From: Lachnospiraceae bacterium | GTDB lineage: Bacteria > Bacillota_A > Clostridia > Lachnospirales > Lachnospiraceae | Direction of reading: 5' to 3' | NCBI GenBank assembly: GCA_009911175.1 | Contig: QXWX01000048.1 | Location: 1-52,707 of the forward strand | Length of the DNA stretch: 52,707 bases | In this document: positions 8,469-16,108 of the stretch, piece after piece | Numbering within the stretch: position 1 is the stretch's first letter | Layout of the letters: each line of letters opens with the position of its first letter | The notes under the pieces: generated by a model | What the model saw: only the letters and a program-made list of their open reading frames with translations | The model's database searches: none | What the model was told of the DNA's origin: nothing | Translations under genes and position numbers: made by a program

Positions 8469-8497
8469 AATATATCACTCTTTGCCTCCGCTGTCAA
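8469..8497 (-). promoter_or_regulatory. Sigma-A promoter of the Mn riboswitch transcript
   Basis: On the minus strand a perfect TTGACA (8497-8492) and TATATT (8474-8469) are separated by 17 bp. Transcription would begin just before the aptamer. Confidence 0.88.
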
Positions 8498-8535
8498 GCA
8501 TCTTAAGAAAACCTTTAGTTTTTCCGTTGCTGTCG

Positions 8536-8684
8536 CGTTACATGTCACACACTGACCAATCACTACGCTGATTGGTCAGGAGGATGCACATAAAAGCTGG
8601 GATTCAGGCCGTCCATTGCCGCAGGCAATTTAAAATGACGGCCTGAGTTACAGGGCACGCCTGGTCAAGGTGTGACCTGTAACG
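8536..8684 (-). mobile_element. MITE-like element, family A, copy 2 (149 bp, inverted)
   Basis: It has the same length as copy 1 (5385-5533) and about 95% of its sequence, in the opposite orientation. The ends are CGTTACATGTCACAC and, from the other side, CGTTACAGGTCACAC. The 6-bp direct repeat CTGTCG flanks it at 8530-8535 and 8685-8690. Target repeats that are identical within each copy but different between copies show two independent insertions. It overlaps the end of the ECF ATPase gene and provides its stop codon. Confidence 0.92.
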
Positions 8685-9424
8685 CTGTCGCTTTTCTGCA
8701 TACAGAGCGGCAGTTCCAGTCCATGTTCCTCCAGCAGCCCCTGATCCGTCAGGATCTCTTCTGTCCGTCCATCCCTCACGATCCGCCCGTCCGACATCAG
8801 CACCGTCCGCTCACAGGTATCCAGGATCAGATCCAGATCATGGGACGCAATGATCTTCAAATGCGCAAAGGAATTTAAAATGCGGATCAGATTCCGTCTG
8901 TTTCTCGGATCCAGCGCGATCGACGGCTCATCCATCAATATGATATCCGGCGTCATGGACAGGATCGTGGCAATCGAAACCAGCTTCTTCTCGCCGCCTG
9001 ACATCTTATAGATCTGCTTTTCCCGCAGATGCCCGATCCCCGTCACGGCAAGCGCCTGCTCCACTCTTCTTTCCACTTCCGCCTCCGGCAGGCCATAATT
9101 CCTCGGCGCAAATGCAATATCCTCATAAGCCGTGTTCATAAAAAGCTGGCTGTCCGAGTCCTGGAACACATACCCGATCTTCGAGCGGATCTGAGCCAGC
9201 GTACACTTTTCCACCGGGATTTCCTCAATTCTGATAGAACCTGTAAAATCCAGATTCAGCCCTACCAGCATTTTTAAAAATGTAGACTTCCCCACCCCGT
9301 TCGCGCCGATGATGCCGATAGAATCCGTCTCTGACGCGTGCAGTGAGATTTCCCGCAGTATTTCCTTTCCCTTCTCATATCCAAACGAAACATTTTCCAC
9401 ATCTATATGTATATGGCTCATCAT
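8648..9424 (-). CDS. cbiO: ECF transporter ATPase (CbiO type)
   Basis: This is the ATP-binding subunit that powers Co2+/Ni2+ uptake with CbiM and CbiQ. It shows Walker A GANGVGKST, Q-loop FQDSDSQLF, signature MSGGEKK, Walker B IILMDEPS and the switch histidine in ASHDLDLI. Length is 258 aa. The final twelve or so residues (from SVTGHTL onward) and the TAA stop are encoded by MITE copy 2, so the native C-terminus is lost or shortened. The catalytic core is intact and probably functional. The gene starts 5 nt after GGGAGG. It is the last gene of the cbiM-cbiQ-cbiO operon, separated from cbiQ by a 112-bp repeat-rich spacer. Confidence 0.93.
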   Translation of the reverse strand: MMSHIHIDVENVSFGYEKGKEILREISLHASETDSIGIIGANGVGKSTFLKMLVGLNLDFTGSIRIEEIPVEKCTLAQIRSKIGYVFQDSDSQLFMNTAYEDIAFAPRNYGLPEAEVERRVEQALAVTGIGHLREKQIYKMSGGEKKLVSIATILSMTPDIILMDEPSIALDPRNRRNLIRILNSFAHLKIIASHDLDLILDTCERTVLMSDGRIVRDGRTEEILTDQGLLEEHGLELPLCMQKSDSVTGHTLTRRAL

Positions 9425-9433
9425 ATCCTCCCT

Positions 9434-9558
9434 GCCGCTCCCGGAATCCGCCCGCTCAGGAAAACAACATCCCGGCCTGCTCCCGGAATCTTACCGTCCG
9501 GAAATCCAGCCCCGGCCTGCTCTCAAAACCGCCTGATCAGGAAAACAGCTCCCCGGCC
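9434..9558 (-). repeat. Degenerate tandem repeat over the cbiQ 3' end and cbiQ-cbiO spacer
   Basis: Three imperfect units of about 40-44 bp follow one another on the minus strand. Each begins GGCCGGG, continues with a TTTCC-containing segment and ends near GGGAGC or GAGAGC. The first unit includes the last codons of cbiQ. The others fill the spacer, which therefore looks like duplicated cbiQ 3' DNA. No terminator is seen. Confidence 0.6.
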
Positions 9559-10337
9559 AGAAGAACGACCGGCCATCTCCGCAGCAGCGCGATCACTGCG
9601 GCCCAGAACAGCAGATATGCCAGGTCCTTCCCCTGAAACGCCGTCCGCTCCCGCAGATACGCATAGTCCCCCCGATATCCCCGAAGCAGCATACTATCAT
9701 AAACCTCATTCGCCCGGTCCATGCTCCGCAGAAGGAGCTGTCCCGCAAGGGGCCCCCATGCCTTAAAATGGATCCCCTTCTGGTGGGGTGCCCGCAGCAG
9801 ATACGCCTGGGTGATGCGGTCCACTTCCTCCAGAAGCACCGTAATATAGCGGTAGGTCAGCATAAACTGCGTTGCCACAGCCTTCGGAATACGCAGCAGC
9901 CGGAGCGCATAGCAAAGCCGGTCCACAGAGGTTGTGGCGATCAGCAGATAGGAAGCCAGCACACTGAACACCCCTTTCATGATCAGCGTCACCATGGACA
10001 GCACTCCCGCGCTGATCCGGATCCCCTCAATGACCACCGCATTTTGGTCCAGAAATGGATTCAGAATCCCCACAAAACAGACCAACGGCAGCACAAGCCG
10101 AAGCCGTTTCAGGCTGTCGGCAAAGGATAATTCCGCCAAAATAAACAGAGCCATCGGATAGACAGCCATCCCGGCAGTCCCTGCCACATCATATTTATGG
10201 AAGGATACCACTGCCGAGATATACAAGATCGTCAGCACAAGCTTGACCAGCGGATGAATTCGGTTCACCCACTGGTCCCTTGACGCCAGCATATCCATAT
10301 GATGTATTTCACAAATTGCGCCGCTGATCCTGTTCAT
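9537..10337 (-). CDS. cbiQ: ECF transporter transmembrane T subunit (CbiQ type)
   Basis: CbiQ is the coupling (T) component linking the CbiO ATPase to the substrate-specific CbiM. It has about five helices, and the two short cytoplasmic coupling motifs of the family are visible around VDRITQAYLLRAP and MDRANEVYDSMLLRGYRG (the second being the A-R-G type motif). Length is 266 aa. I start at 10337 (AAGGA 10 nt upstream), 13 nt after the cbiM stop; the upstream codon at 10403 would overlap cbiM. The end of the gene sits in a tandem repeat. Confidence 0.92.
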   Translation of the reverse strand: MNRISGAICEIHHMDMLASRDQWVNRIHPLVKLVLTILYISAVVSFHKYDVAGTAGMAVYPMALFILAELSFADSLKRLRLVLPLVCFVGILNPFLDQNAVVIEGIRISAGVLSMVTLIMKGVFSVLASYLLIATTSVDRLCYALRLLRIPKAVATQFMLTYRYITVLLEEVDRITQAYLLRAPHQKGIHFKAWGPLAGQLLLRSMDRANEVYDSMLLRGYRGDYAYLRERTAFQGKDLAYLLFWAAVIALLRRWPVVLLAGELFS

Positions 10338-10350
10338 ACCCGCATATTCC

Positions 10351-11349
10351 TTATGATTCCGTACATTTCCTGAAAAATTTAAACAAATAGCATGCTCCCA
10401 CACAGACGCCTAAGACCGCAGCCGCTCCCGCAATTCCGGAAAATGTGGTGCCCAGTGCCGACTCTGACCCCTGAAATGCATAATCCGGCAGCAGCGATGT
10501 AGCTTCCTGCACTGCCCCGGACGCCTCATAGATTCCGCCCTCCGCTTCCAATTCTGCCGAACCGGTCAGTTTCTCAATGGACCATTCCAGTCCGTCCGGA
10601 TGGGAAGAAGCCGCCAGGGACAGCCCCCCTCCGATCAGCACTGCGGCAGCAGCCAGGATAAGGACCGTCTTTTTGAAGGAAAATCTTCCCCTGTTTTCCT
10701 CCTCCGGCGAGCTGCCATAGAGCAGCTCCGGCCTTGCTTCATATACAAACATAAGCACCGCTGCGGTGATCAGCCCCTCCACAAATCCGATTGCCAGATG
10801 GATCGGCTGCATCGTCCCCACAAAGACTATAAACGGCAGCTCCGTGATCCCCGAGGCCCATGTTTCCAGACACACACTGAACGCCCCCAGCTGCAGAGTC
10901 AGTACACATCCCAGGATCGAGGCCGCCGCAATCTTTGCTCTGGACATCCCGTGCTTCATCAACGGCTTCCAGATCAGAAGCGCTCCCAGAAAGCATCCGT
11001 AAAACGCCATATTCCAGACATTACAGCCCAAAACAAGAAGCCCTCCGTCGGCAAATAACAGCCCCTGGATCAGGAGCACCCCGATCATGGTCAAAAAACC
11101 CGCATAGGGGCCCAACAGTGCCGATAAAAGCATCCCTCCGCACAAGTGGCCGCTGGATCCCGTTCCCGGAATCGTAAAGTTGATCATCTGGGCCGCGAAC
11201 ACGAAGGCCCCCATCACCCCCATCACCGGAACCTTTTTTGTATCTACATCCAGGCGTATCTTTTTCACTGAATAAGCCGCTGCCGCCGCAGAACAGACGT
11301 ACATCGTACCTGCCACCGCCGGAGCCGCCAGAGCATCTGCCATATGCAT
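10351..11349 (-). CDS. cbiM: CbiM/NikM substrate-binding subunit fused to PDGLE domain (CbiN/NikN-like)
   Basis: This 332-aa protein is the substrate-specific component of a Co2+/Ni2+ ECF transporter. The mature N-terminus MHMADAL matches the family, where the amino group and His2 bind the metal; this fixes the start at 11349 (GGGAGGG 6 nt upstream) rather than 11364. A metal-loop histidine is in GTGSSGHLCGG. Seven or so helices are followed by a C-terminal two-helix unit containing HPDGLEWS, the PDGLE domain, which in other operons is the separate protein CbiN or NikN. Cobalt and nickel cannot be told apart from sequence. No cobalamin riboswitch was found in the 300-bp leader. Confidence 0.92.
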   Translation of the reverse strand: MHMADALAAPAVAGTMYVCSAAAAAYSVKKIRLDVDTKKVPVMGVMGAFVFAAQMINFTIPGTGSSGHLCGGMLLSALLGPYAGFLTMIGVLLIQGLLFADGGLLVLGCNVWNMAFYGCFLGALLIWKPLMKHGMSRAKIAAASILGCVLTLQLGAFSVCLETWASGITELPFIVFVGTMQPIHLAIGFVEGLITAAVLMFVYEARPELLYGSSPEEENRGRFSFKKTVLILAAAAVLIGGGLSLAASSHPDGLEWSIEKLTGSAELEAEGGIYEASGAVQEATSLLPDYAFQGSESALGTTFSGIAGAAAVLGVCVGACYLFKFFRKCTES

Positions 11350-11518
11350 TGCAATCCCTCCCATTTTCGGCCATTTTACCGGTTCCTATTCACAGTCAAT
11401 TCACGCACATGCAAAAAAACAACCAGTAAGTTATATTTTACTATATCAGATTACCATATTACAGCAGCAATACAAGCCCCCCTGGGGGTTAATTCGCCGG
11501 TGGTTTTCCAGTACTACA

Positions 11519-11561
11519 TTTCAATTGTAACATTGAAACAGCCCCCATTTTATGGTACAAT
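11519..11561 (+). promoter_or_regulatory. Sigma-A promoter with overlapping dyad for the REC-synthetase gene
   Basis: TTGAAA (11533-11538) and TACAAT (11556-11561) are 17 bp apart, about 105 nt before the gene. The -35 lies inside a perfect dyad, TTTCAAT (11519-11525) with ATTGAAA (11532-11538), which could be an operator. The rest of the 11350-11663 spacer shows a GC-rich palindrome near 11476-11491 but no other recognised element. Confidence 0.75.
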
Positions 11562-11666
11562 AAGTGAGCGAGTACATGAGGAGCTGCGGAAAAATAACGG
11601 ACACATCCTGACTTGTCTGTATCCATTATTTTTCTACAGTTCCCAAGATAAAATTGAGGTGGCATG

Positions 11667-12758
11667 ATGCATAGGATACTTGTCGCAGATGACGTGGAGA
11701 TCAACCGCGAGATACTGCATGATATGCTGATGGAGGATTATATCGTAGAGACAGCGGAGGACGGTACGCAGGCCATCCAAAAGCTGCAGGAATACCGGGG
11801 CGGCATCGCGGCCCTTCTTTTAGATCTGCAGATGCCGAATACGGACGGCTACGCGGTCCTGAACTGGATGAACGACCAGAAGTGGATCAACATCATCCCT
11901 GTCCTGATCATAAGCAGCGAAAGGGCCGTGGAGGTTGAAAACTATTGCTTTGAAATGGGTGTTTCGGATTTTATCCACAAGCCCTTTAACAGCTCCATTG
12001 TAAAAAAGCGGGTAGACAATATCGTAGAACTCTTCACCCGCAAAAACGCAATGGCGCAGACCATCGCCAAGCAGACAAGAGCCCTGGAGGAACAGCGCCA
12101 GATCATCCGGCTCCATACCCGCCAGCTGAGAGATACCAAGATCTTTAACGACCTGATGATGCAGTACCGCAGCGCCATCATGGTGATCGAGGCAAAGCTC
12201 AAGGTCCTTTACGAAGAATTTGCTCAGGAGTACAACCGGAATCCGTTTGAGTCCATCAAGAGCCGTCTGAAATCTCCGGAAAGCATTTATGAAAAGCTGG
12301 ACCGGAAAGGATATCCCATCACGGTGGAGAGCATTCGGGAATATCTCACCGATGTGGCCGGTGTCCGCGTGATCTGTTCCTTTCCAGATGATATTTACCG
12401 CCTGGCAGATCTGGTGGTTCAGTCCAATGACATCATCCTGGTGCAGAAAAAGGACTACATCAAGGATCCAAAATCCAACGGCTACCGCAGTCTGCATTTG
12501 ATCCTGGATGTCCCGATTTTTCTGTCCATCGGGAAAGAATACGTAAAGGTGGAAATGCAGTTTCGGACCATTGCCATGGATTTCTGGGCCAGCCTGGAGC
12601 ACAAGCTGCGATACAAAAAGGATGTGGAAAATACAGAAGAGATCGAGCGGCAGCTCAAGGTCTGCGCCGATTCCATTGATGTCCTGGATTATCAGATGAT
12701 GCAGATCCGCAACCGGATCGATAAGACGAATACCGCATTGCTCGTGCGGGATCTGTAG
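11667..12758 (+). CDS. Response-regulator receiver fused to RelA/SpoT-type (p)ppGpp synthetase domain
   Basis: The protein (363 aa) has two domains. Residues about 2-120 are a CheY-like receiver: acidic pocket ADDVE, phosphoacceptor Asp in LLLDLQMPNTDGY, Ser of ISSERA and Lys of HKPFN. A helical linker with a charged coiled coil (about 120-175) leads to a RelA/SpoT nucleotidyltransferase domain (about 175-335). The landmarks are KSPESIYEKLDRKGYP, DVAGVRVICSF, DYIKDPKSNGYRSLH and the catalytic Glu in VEMQFRT, followed by FWASLEHKLRYK. No hydrolase (HD) domain is present, so this is a small alarmone synthetase under apparent phosphorelay control. The start at 11667 is 7 nt after GAGG; 11664 is possible. 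It stands alone and has its own promoter and terminator; no histidine kinase is nearby. Confidence 0.93.
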   Translation: MHRILVADDVEINREILHDMLMEDYIVETAEDGTQAIQKLQEYRGGIAALLLDLQMPNTDGYAVLNWMNDQKWINIIPVLIISSERAVEVENYCFEMGVSDFIHKPFNSSIVKKRVDNIVELFTRKNAMAQTIAKQTRALEEQRQIIRLHTRQLRDTKIFNDLMMQYRSAIMVIEAKLKVLYEEFAQEYNRNPFESIKSRLKSPESIYEKLDRKGYPITVESIREYLTDVAGVRVICSFPDDIYRLADLVVQSNDIILVQKKDYIKDPKSNGYRSLHLILDVPIFLSIGKEYVKVEMQFRTIAMDFWASLEHKLRYKKDVENTEEIERQLKVCADSIDVLDYQMMQIRNRIDKTNTALLVRDL

Positions 12759-12821
12759 CAGCTTTGGATATATAAACAACTGTATGTAAATATCCTGCGC
12801 AATCTGTTCAGAAACGGCAGG

Positions 12822-12868
12822 AAAAAAAGGCTGTCGGGAAATGACTGTTTTCCCGGCGGCCCTTTTTT
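12822..12868. terminator. Bidirectional intrinsic terminator
   Basis: AAAAAAAGGCTGTCGGGAAA pairs with TTTTCCCGGCGGCCCTTTTTT around a short loop, giving a GC-rich stem with A-rich and U-rich flanks. It serves the convergent REC-synthetase (+) and exporter permease (-) genes. Confidence 0.85.
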
Positions 12869-12869
12869 C

Positions 12870-14078
12870 TTATATCGCCATCATCTTTTCACTTTCAAAT
12901 GCCTTTGCGATCACTCCCACAAGCACCGCTCCCAGCGCCAGCGTCACCCCGAGTGTCATCCCATACTGCGCGGCGGTGACCTCCTGGGTCAGGATTCCCT
13001 GCAGCGCGATGGATGTATTATAGATCGGAAGCATATAGAACCAGCTCTTGGGCGCGTCTGTTGTAAACATGGTCATGATCCCCAGCACCAGGACCAGCAT
13101 ATACATCGGCGTCACATAAGAGCTCGCCTCCTTGACCGTCTTTGCAAATACAGACACCAGTACAATAATCGCCGAATATAAAAATGCGATGGCCACCAGC
13201 AAGAGTGCCAGCATTCCAATCTGCCGCGGGCTCAGCGTCAGGCTGATGCCCAAATCTTCTCCGGACGCCCCGCCCAGCATCTGGGGCATGAATACCACCA
13301 TGGCCGCCACATACACCACCGACGATGCCCCGGAAATAATCATCAGCGCAAATACCTTTCCCAGCACGATAGAGCTTCGCTTGATCGGGGATACCAGAAG
13401 GCTTGCCATCGTCCCTCGCTCCTTCTCTCCCGCAACCATGTCTGTTCCGATTCCCATGGCCCCGGCAAACAGAAGGATTGTCACGAAGTAAGGCAGCATC
13501 GTTCCCAGCACCTTTCCCCCGGCCTTCTGGTCATCCTGGATGATCATATCCGGATTGTCCGAATTTACAGTAAATACCGTCAGCTTCTGCATATCGTCCA
13601 CCCGCTCTGCCAGCAGCGTCTGCCGGTACATTTCCAGCGCCCCGGTGGAGATGGTATCAAATGCCGCCCTGGAATATTCCTCCGACGGATTGTAGTAGGT
13701 CTTCACCTGTACGATTTCGTCCCCTTTCTGGTAATTTCCAACCGCTTCCGCAAAATGCTCCGGAAACTCAATCCACAGATCCGCCTCTCCGCCGCGGATC
13801 TGATCCCTCAGCTTCTCCCGGTCCTTCACGTCCCGAACCTCACATGCGATCCCGGTCTGCCCCAGAAATCCCTCAAACTCTACAGGCGCATTTTCCACAT
13901 ATACCACCGGCACATGCTTCTCCACATCCTGCTCTGCTTTCTGACTCATATTGCTGACAAGGCTCATCACCACGATCATGATCACGACCGGAAGGATAAA
14001 TACGGAAAACAGCATTTTCCCGTCCTTGAATACGCGGGCCAGCTCCTTGCCGCAGATCTGTCTGATTCCGTCCATCAT
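12870..14078 (-). CDS. natB: ABC-2 type exporter permease, NatB-like
   Basis: This 402-aa permease has one N-terminal helix (MLFSVFILPVVIMIVVMSLVS), a soluble extracytoplasmic region of about 150 residues, then five or so helices, the topology of NatB/CcmB-like ABC-2 permeases. The segment GEKERGTMASLLVSPI is a family hallmark. NatAB exports Na+ in Bacillus; the cargo here is not shown by sequence. The start ATGATG overlaps the natA stop. Stop and terminator are adjacent. Confidence 0.88.
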   Translation of the reverse strand: MMDGIRQICGKELARVFKDGKMLFSVFILPVVIMIVVMSLVSNMSQKAEQDVEKHVPVVYVENAPVEFEGFLGQTGIACEVRDVKDREKLRDQIRGGEADLWIEFPEHFAEAVGNYQKGDEIVQVKTYYNPSEEYSRAAFDTISTGALEMYRQTLLAERVDDMQKLTVFTVNSDNPDMIIQDDQKAGGKVLGTMLPYFVTILLFAGAMGIGTDMVAGEKERGTMASLLVSPIKRSSIVLGKVFALMIISGASSVVYVAAMVVFMPQMLGGASGEDLGISLTLSPRQIGMLALLLVAIAFLYSAIIVLVSVFAKTVKEASSYVTPMYMLVLVLGIMTMFTTDAPKSWFYMLPIYNTSIALQGILTQEVTAAQYGMTLGVTLALGAVLVGVIAKAFESEKMMAI

Positions 14079-14851
14079 AACGCCTCCCCCTTTCTCTCCC
14101 TGTAAAGCTCAAAAAACGCGTCCTCCAGATCCTGCGCCCCGGTCTCCTGTAAAATCTCCTCCAGCCTTCCCTCGGCCACCTTCTGTCCGTCGATAATGAC
14201 GCCGATCCGGTCGCAGATCTTCTCCGCCTCAGACATGATGTGGGTAGAGATGATCACCAGCTTGCCCTCATTTCTCAGCTTTTTCAGGTAATCCGTCACA
14301 CCTCGCGCCGTCACCACATCCAGCCCGTTGGTGGGCTCGTCAAAGATCACGATGTCCGGGTCATGGACCAGGCATACCGCGATGGCCGCCTTCTGTCCCA
14401 TTCCGGTAGACAGCTCCTTGATCTTTTTATGCGCAAAATCCTTGATCCCAAAATACTCGAACAGCTCTTCCTTCCTGGCCTTCAGCTTCTCCTCCGGCAC
14501 ATGGTGGAGCCTTCCGAAAAAATCAAACATATAGTCCACGGAGAACTGGGGATCCAGCTTGATGTCACCTGTCAGAAACCCGATTTTCTCCCGTACCTGC
14601 TCCGGCTCCTTCTGCACCTCGTGCCCGGCAACATAGATCTCCCCCTTCGTGGGACGGATAATGGTGGAAATGCATCGGAGCGTGGTCGTCTTTCCTGCCC
14701 CGTTAGGCCCCAGCAGCCCGTAGATCTCCCCCGGCACCGCCCGGAGGCTTAAGTCGTCCACCGCTGTTTTCAGGGGATTGGTCGTCTTGGATTCCTTCAT
14801 CTGCTTCTTATTCAGCTTGTAGATCTTTGTCAGATTATTGATCTCAATCAT
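14075..14851 (-). CDS. natA: ABC exporter ATPase, NatA-like
   Basis: The 258-aa ATPase has Walker A GPNGAGKTT, Q-loop near GFLTGD, signature LSTGMGQK, Walker B DIVIFDEPTNGLD and H-loop STHIM. It is translationally coupled to natB (ATGA overlap). Upstream on the same strand are a small membrane protein and an XRE regulator that may form the same regulated unit. The signature LSTGMGQK is the variant usual in NatA-type exporters. Confidence 0.92.
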   Translation of the reverse strand: MIEINNLTKIYKLNKKQMKESKTTNPLKTAVDDLSLRAVPGEIYGLLGPNGAGKTTTLRCISTIIRPTKGEIYVAGHEVQKEPEQVREKIGFLTGDIKLDPQFSVDYMFDFFGRLHHVPEEKLKARKEELFEYFGIKDFAHKKIKELSTGMGQKAAIAVCLVHDPDIVIFDEPTNGLDVVTARGVTDYLKKLRNEGKLVIISTHIMSEAEKICDRIGVIIDGQKVAEGRLEEILQETGAQDLEDAFFELYRERKGEAL

Positions 14852-14977
14852 GAAATCACCTTCCTTTTACTTATTACTGTTGTATGTTACGATTCAGAAC
14901 AGCGCGGCACAGACACGTCTGCTTCGCAGATGATCCGCCGCAATGCAGCTTTTGTACATTCCTGCTGTTCCAAATGG

Positions 14978-15454
14978 TTACATCACCTTGCCATAAATTA
15001 TTCTTCCAGTGATGAACAGGGCGAAATACAGCATGACCAGCGCCCATACCGTCCAGAAGACTTCCATACTGAAAAATCCGGCAACAAGCATGATCACATA
15101 TCCTGTAAAGATCAGAATTACCCCTGCCGTATTGTGCGCTTTCAGGTTCAGCTGGACATTCCGCTCGTCATATTCCTGCAGCCGCTTCATCCGAAGCTTC
15201 TTCTCATCCTTCAGGAGACTTCTGATCCGCAGAAACCATACGGCGCCTGCCCCCAGGATTCCGCATCCAATCCCCATATACAACCCGGCCAGAAACTCCT
15301 TCTCCTCCCCTGACTGCATGAGAATAAGCGACACGGCTATGGATGCGGCTCCCCCAAGCATCAGCACCGGGATAAATTTTTTTCTTCTTTTTAAAGTTTC
15401 CCTGTATTCTTCATCTGTATTCACGGGTTCCCATATTGATGATTTGAACAACAT
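14978..15454 (-). CDS. Small four-helix membrane protein paired with XRE regulator
   Basis: This is a 158-aa protein of unknown function. Two hydrophobic pairs (FIPVLMLGGAASIAVSLIL, LAGLYMGIGCGILGAGAVWFL and, after a charged loop, GVILIFTGYVIMLVAG and WALVMLYFALFITG) give four helices. The central loop LKDEKKLRMKRLQEYDERN is charged and probably cytoplasmic. Its start lies 34 nt inside the end of the XRE gene, so they are coupled. Such XRE plus small membrane protein pairs are common in Clostridia next to ABC exporters. A 126-bp gap separates it from natA. Confidence 0.8.
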   Translation of the reverse strand: MLFKSSIWEPVNTDEEYRETLKRRKKFIPVLMLGGAASIAVSLILMQSGEEKEFLAGLYMGIGCGILGAGAVWFLRIRSLLKDEKKLRMKRLQEYDERNVQLNLKAHNTAGVILIFTGYVIMLVAGFFSMEVFWTVWALVMLYFALFITGRIIYGKVM

Positions 15455-15660
15455 ACGTTTTCCTCCTCCAAGTCAAATATAAACACATCTTCAATTCCCA
15501 TCCCAAAGTACTGCGCGATCTTATGCGCAAGAACCAATGATGCCTTGTACCTCCCGTTTTCCAGAGAGATGATCGTCTGCCGCGTCACATCCACCGTATC
15601 CGCAAGCTCACTCTGGGTAATGCGCCACTCTTTCCTCAGTTCCTGGATCCTGTTCTTCAC
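15421..15660 (-). CDS. XRE-family helix-turn-helix regulator
   Basis: The protein (79 aa) consists of one Cro/CI-type HTH domain, NRIQELRKEWRITQSELADT with VTRQTIISLENGRYKASL, followed by HKIAQYFGMGIEDVFIFD. I choose the GTG at 15660, which has GGAGGGGG just upstream; the ATG at 15693 would place that site inside the gene and adds a glycine-rich leader not seen in the family. It resembles small YgzD-type regulators that control adjacent membrane proteins. The operator candidates are the repeats at 15712-15746. Confidence 0.88.
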   Translation of the reverse strand: MKNRIQELRKEWRITQSELADTVDVTRQTIISLENGRYKASLVLAHKIAQYFGMGIEDVFIFDLEEENVCCSNHQYGNP

Positions 15661-15711
15661 TTCGCCCCCCCCTCCAGATTTTTCGGAAATCATGCATCCA
15701 AAAAATTGTCA

Positions 15712-15758
15712 AGTTGACTTTACTCATATAGTATAGTTCACTTTACACTAATTGTCAA
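15712..15758 (-). promoter_or_regulatory. Promoter and direct-repeat operator of the XRE operon
   Basis: On the minus strand TTGACA (15758-15753) and TATACT (15735-15730) are 17 bp apart. Two direct repeats AGTTSACTTTAC (plus-strand 15712-15723 and 15735-15746), spaced 23 bp, cover the -10 and spacer, suiting autorepression by the XRE protein. Confidence 0.8.
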
Positions 15759-15826
15759 GTGCATTTTACAAAAAAAACAGGAAACCATTTCGATTTCCTG
15801 TTTCGGCATACCGTATGCGGAAGTGA

Positions 15827-16108
15827 TCAGTTTTTCCAGCGTTTCAGTGTCGGGAACCACTCAAGCATGGCTTTTCTTGCTTCTTCTTCACTCATATCAG
15901 GGTTGGCCGCAGCCATATTCGGTACACATGCCTCAATCATTTCTTCCATCGTACCATGAAACGTAAACTCACCCTTTTCAAAACAATACTTACAATATTC
16001 CTCATTTCCGCTGCCGTCGGCATTTGTTCCGTACAGCTCATCCGTATCTCCCATGGGCATACCGCAGCACTGACAAAATTTCTGATTTCTTTCATTCATG
16101 TCGTTCAT
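15827..16108 (-). CDS. Putative zinc-ribbon protein
   Basis: This 93-aa protein has the four-cysteine pattern CQCCGMPM...EYCKYCFEKG typical of the putative zinc-ribbon family PF12674. It is followed by a helical tail ending LEWFPTLKRWKN. Family members are small cytosolic proteins of unknown function, often near redox or regulatory genes. The ATG at 16108 has AGAGG 8 nt upstream. An AT-rich leader with TTGACA on the minus strand near 16200 may hold its promoter, but a -10 is not clear. Nothing else is visible between 16109 and 16321. Confidence 0.85.
   Translation of the reverse strand: MNDMNERNQKFCQCCGMPMGDTDELYGTNADGSGNEEYCKYCFEKGEFTFHGTMEEMIEACVPNMAAANPDMSEEEARKAMLEWFPTLKRWKN

Noticed and set aside
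11350..11663. Cobalamin riboswitch ahead of the Co/Ni ECF operon
   Set aside because: None of the conserved B12-box sequence could be found in the leader; a cmsearch with RF00174 would be decisive.
11820..12779. 319-aa ORF opposite the REC-synthetase gene
   Set aside because: A mirror frame of a strongly supported protein; no family features.
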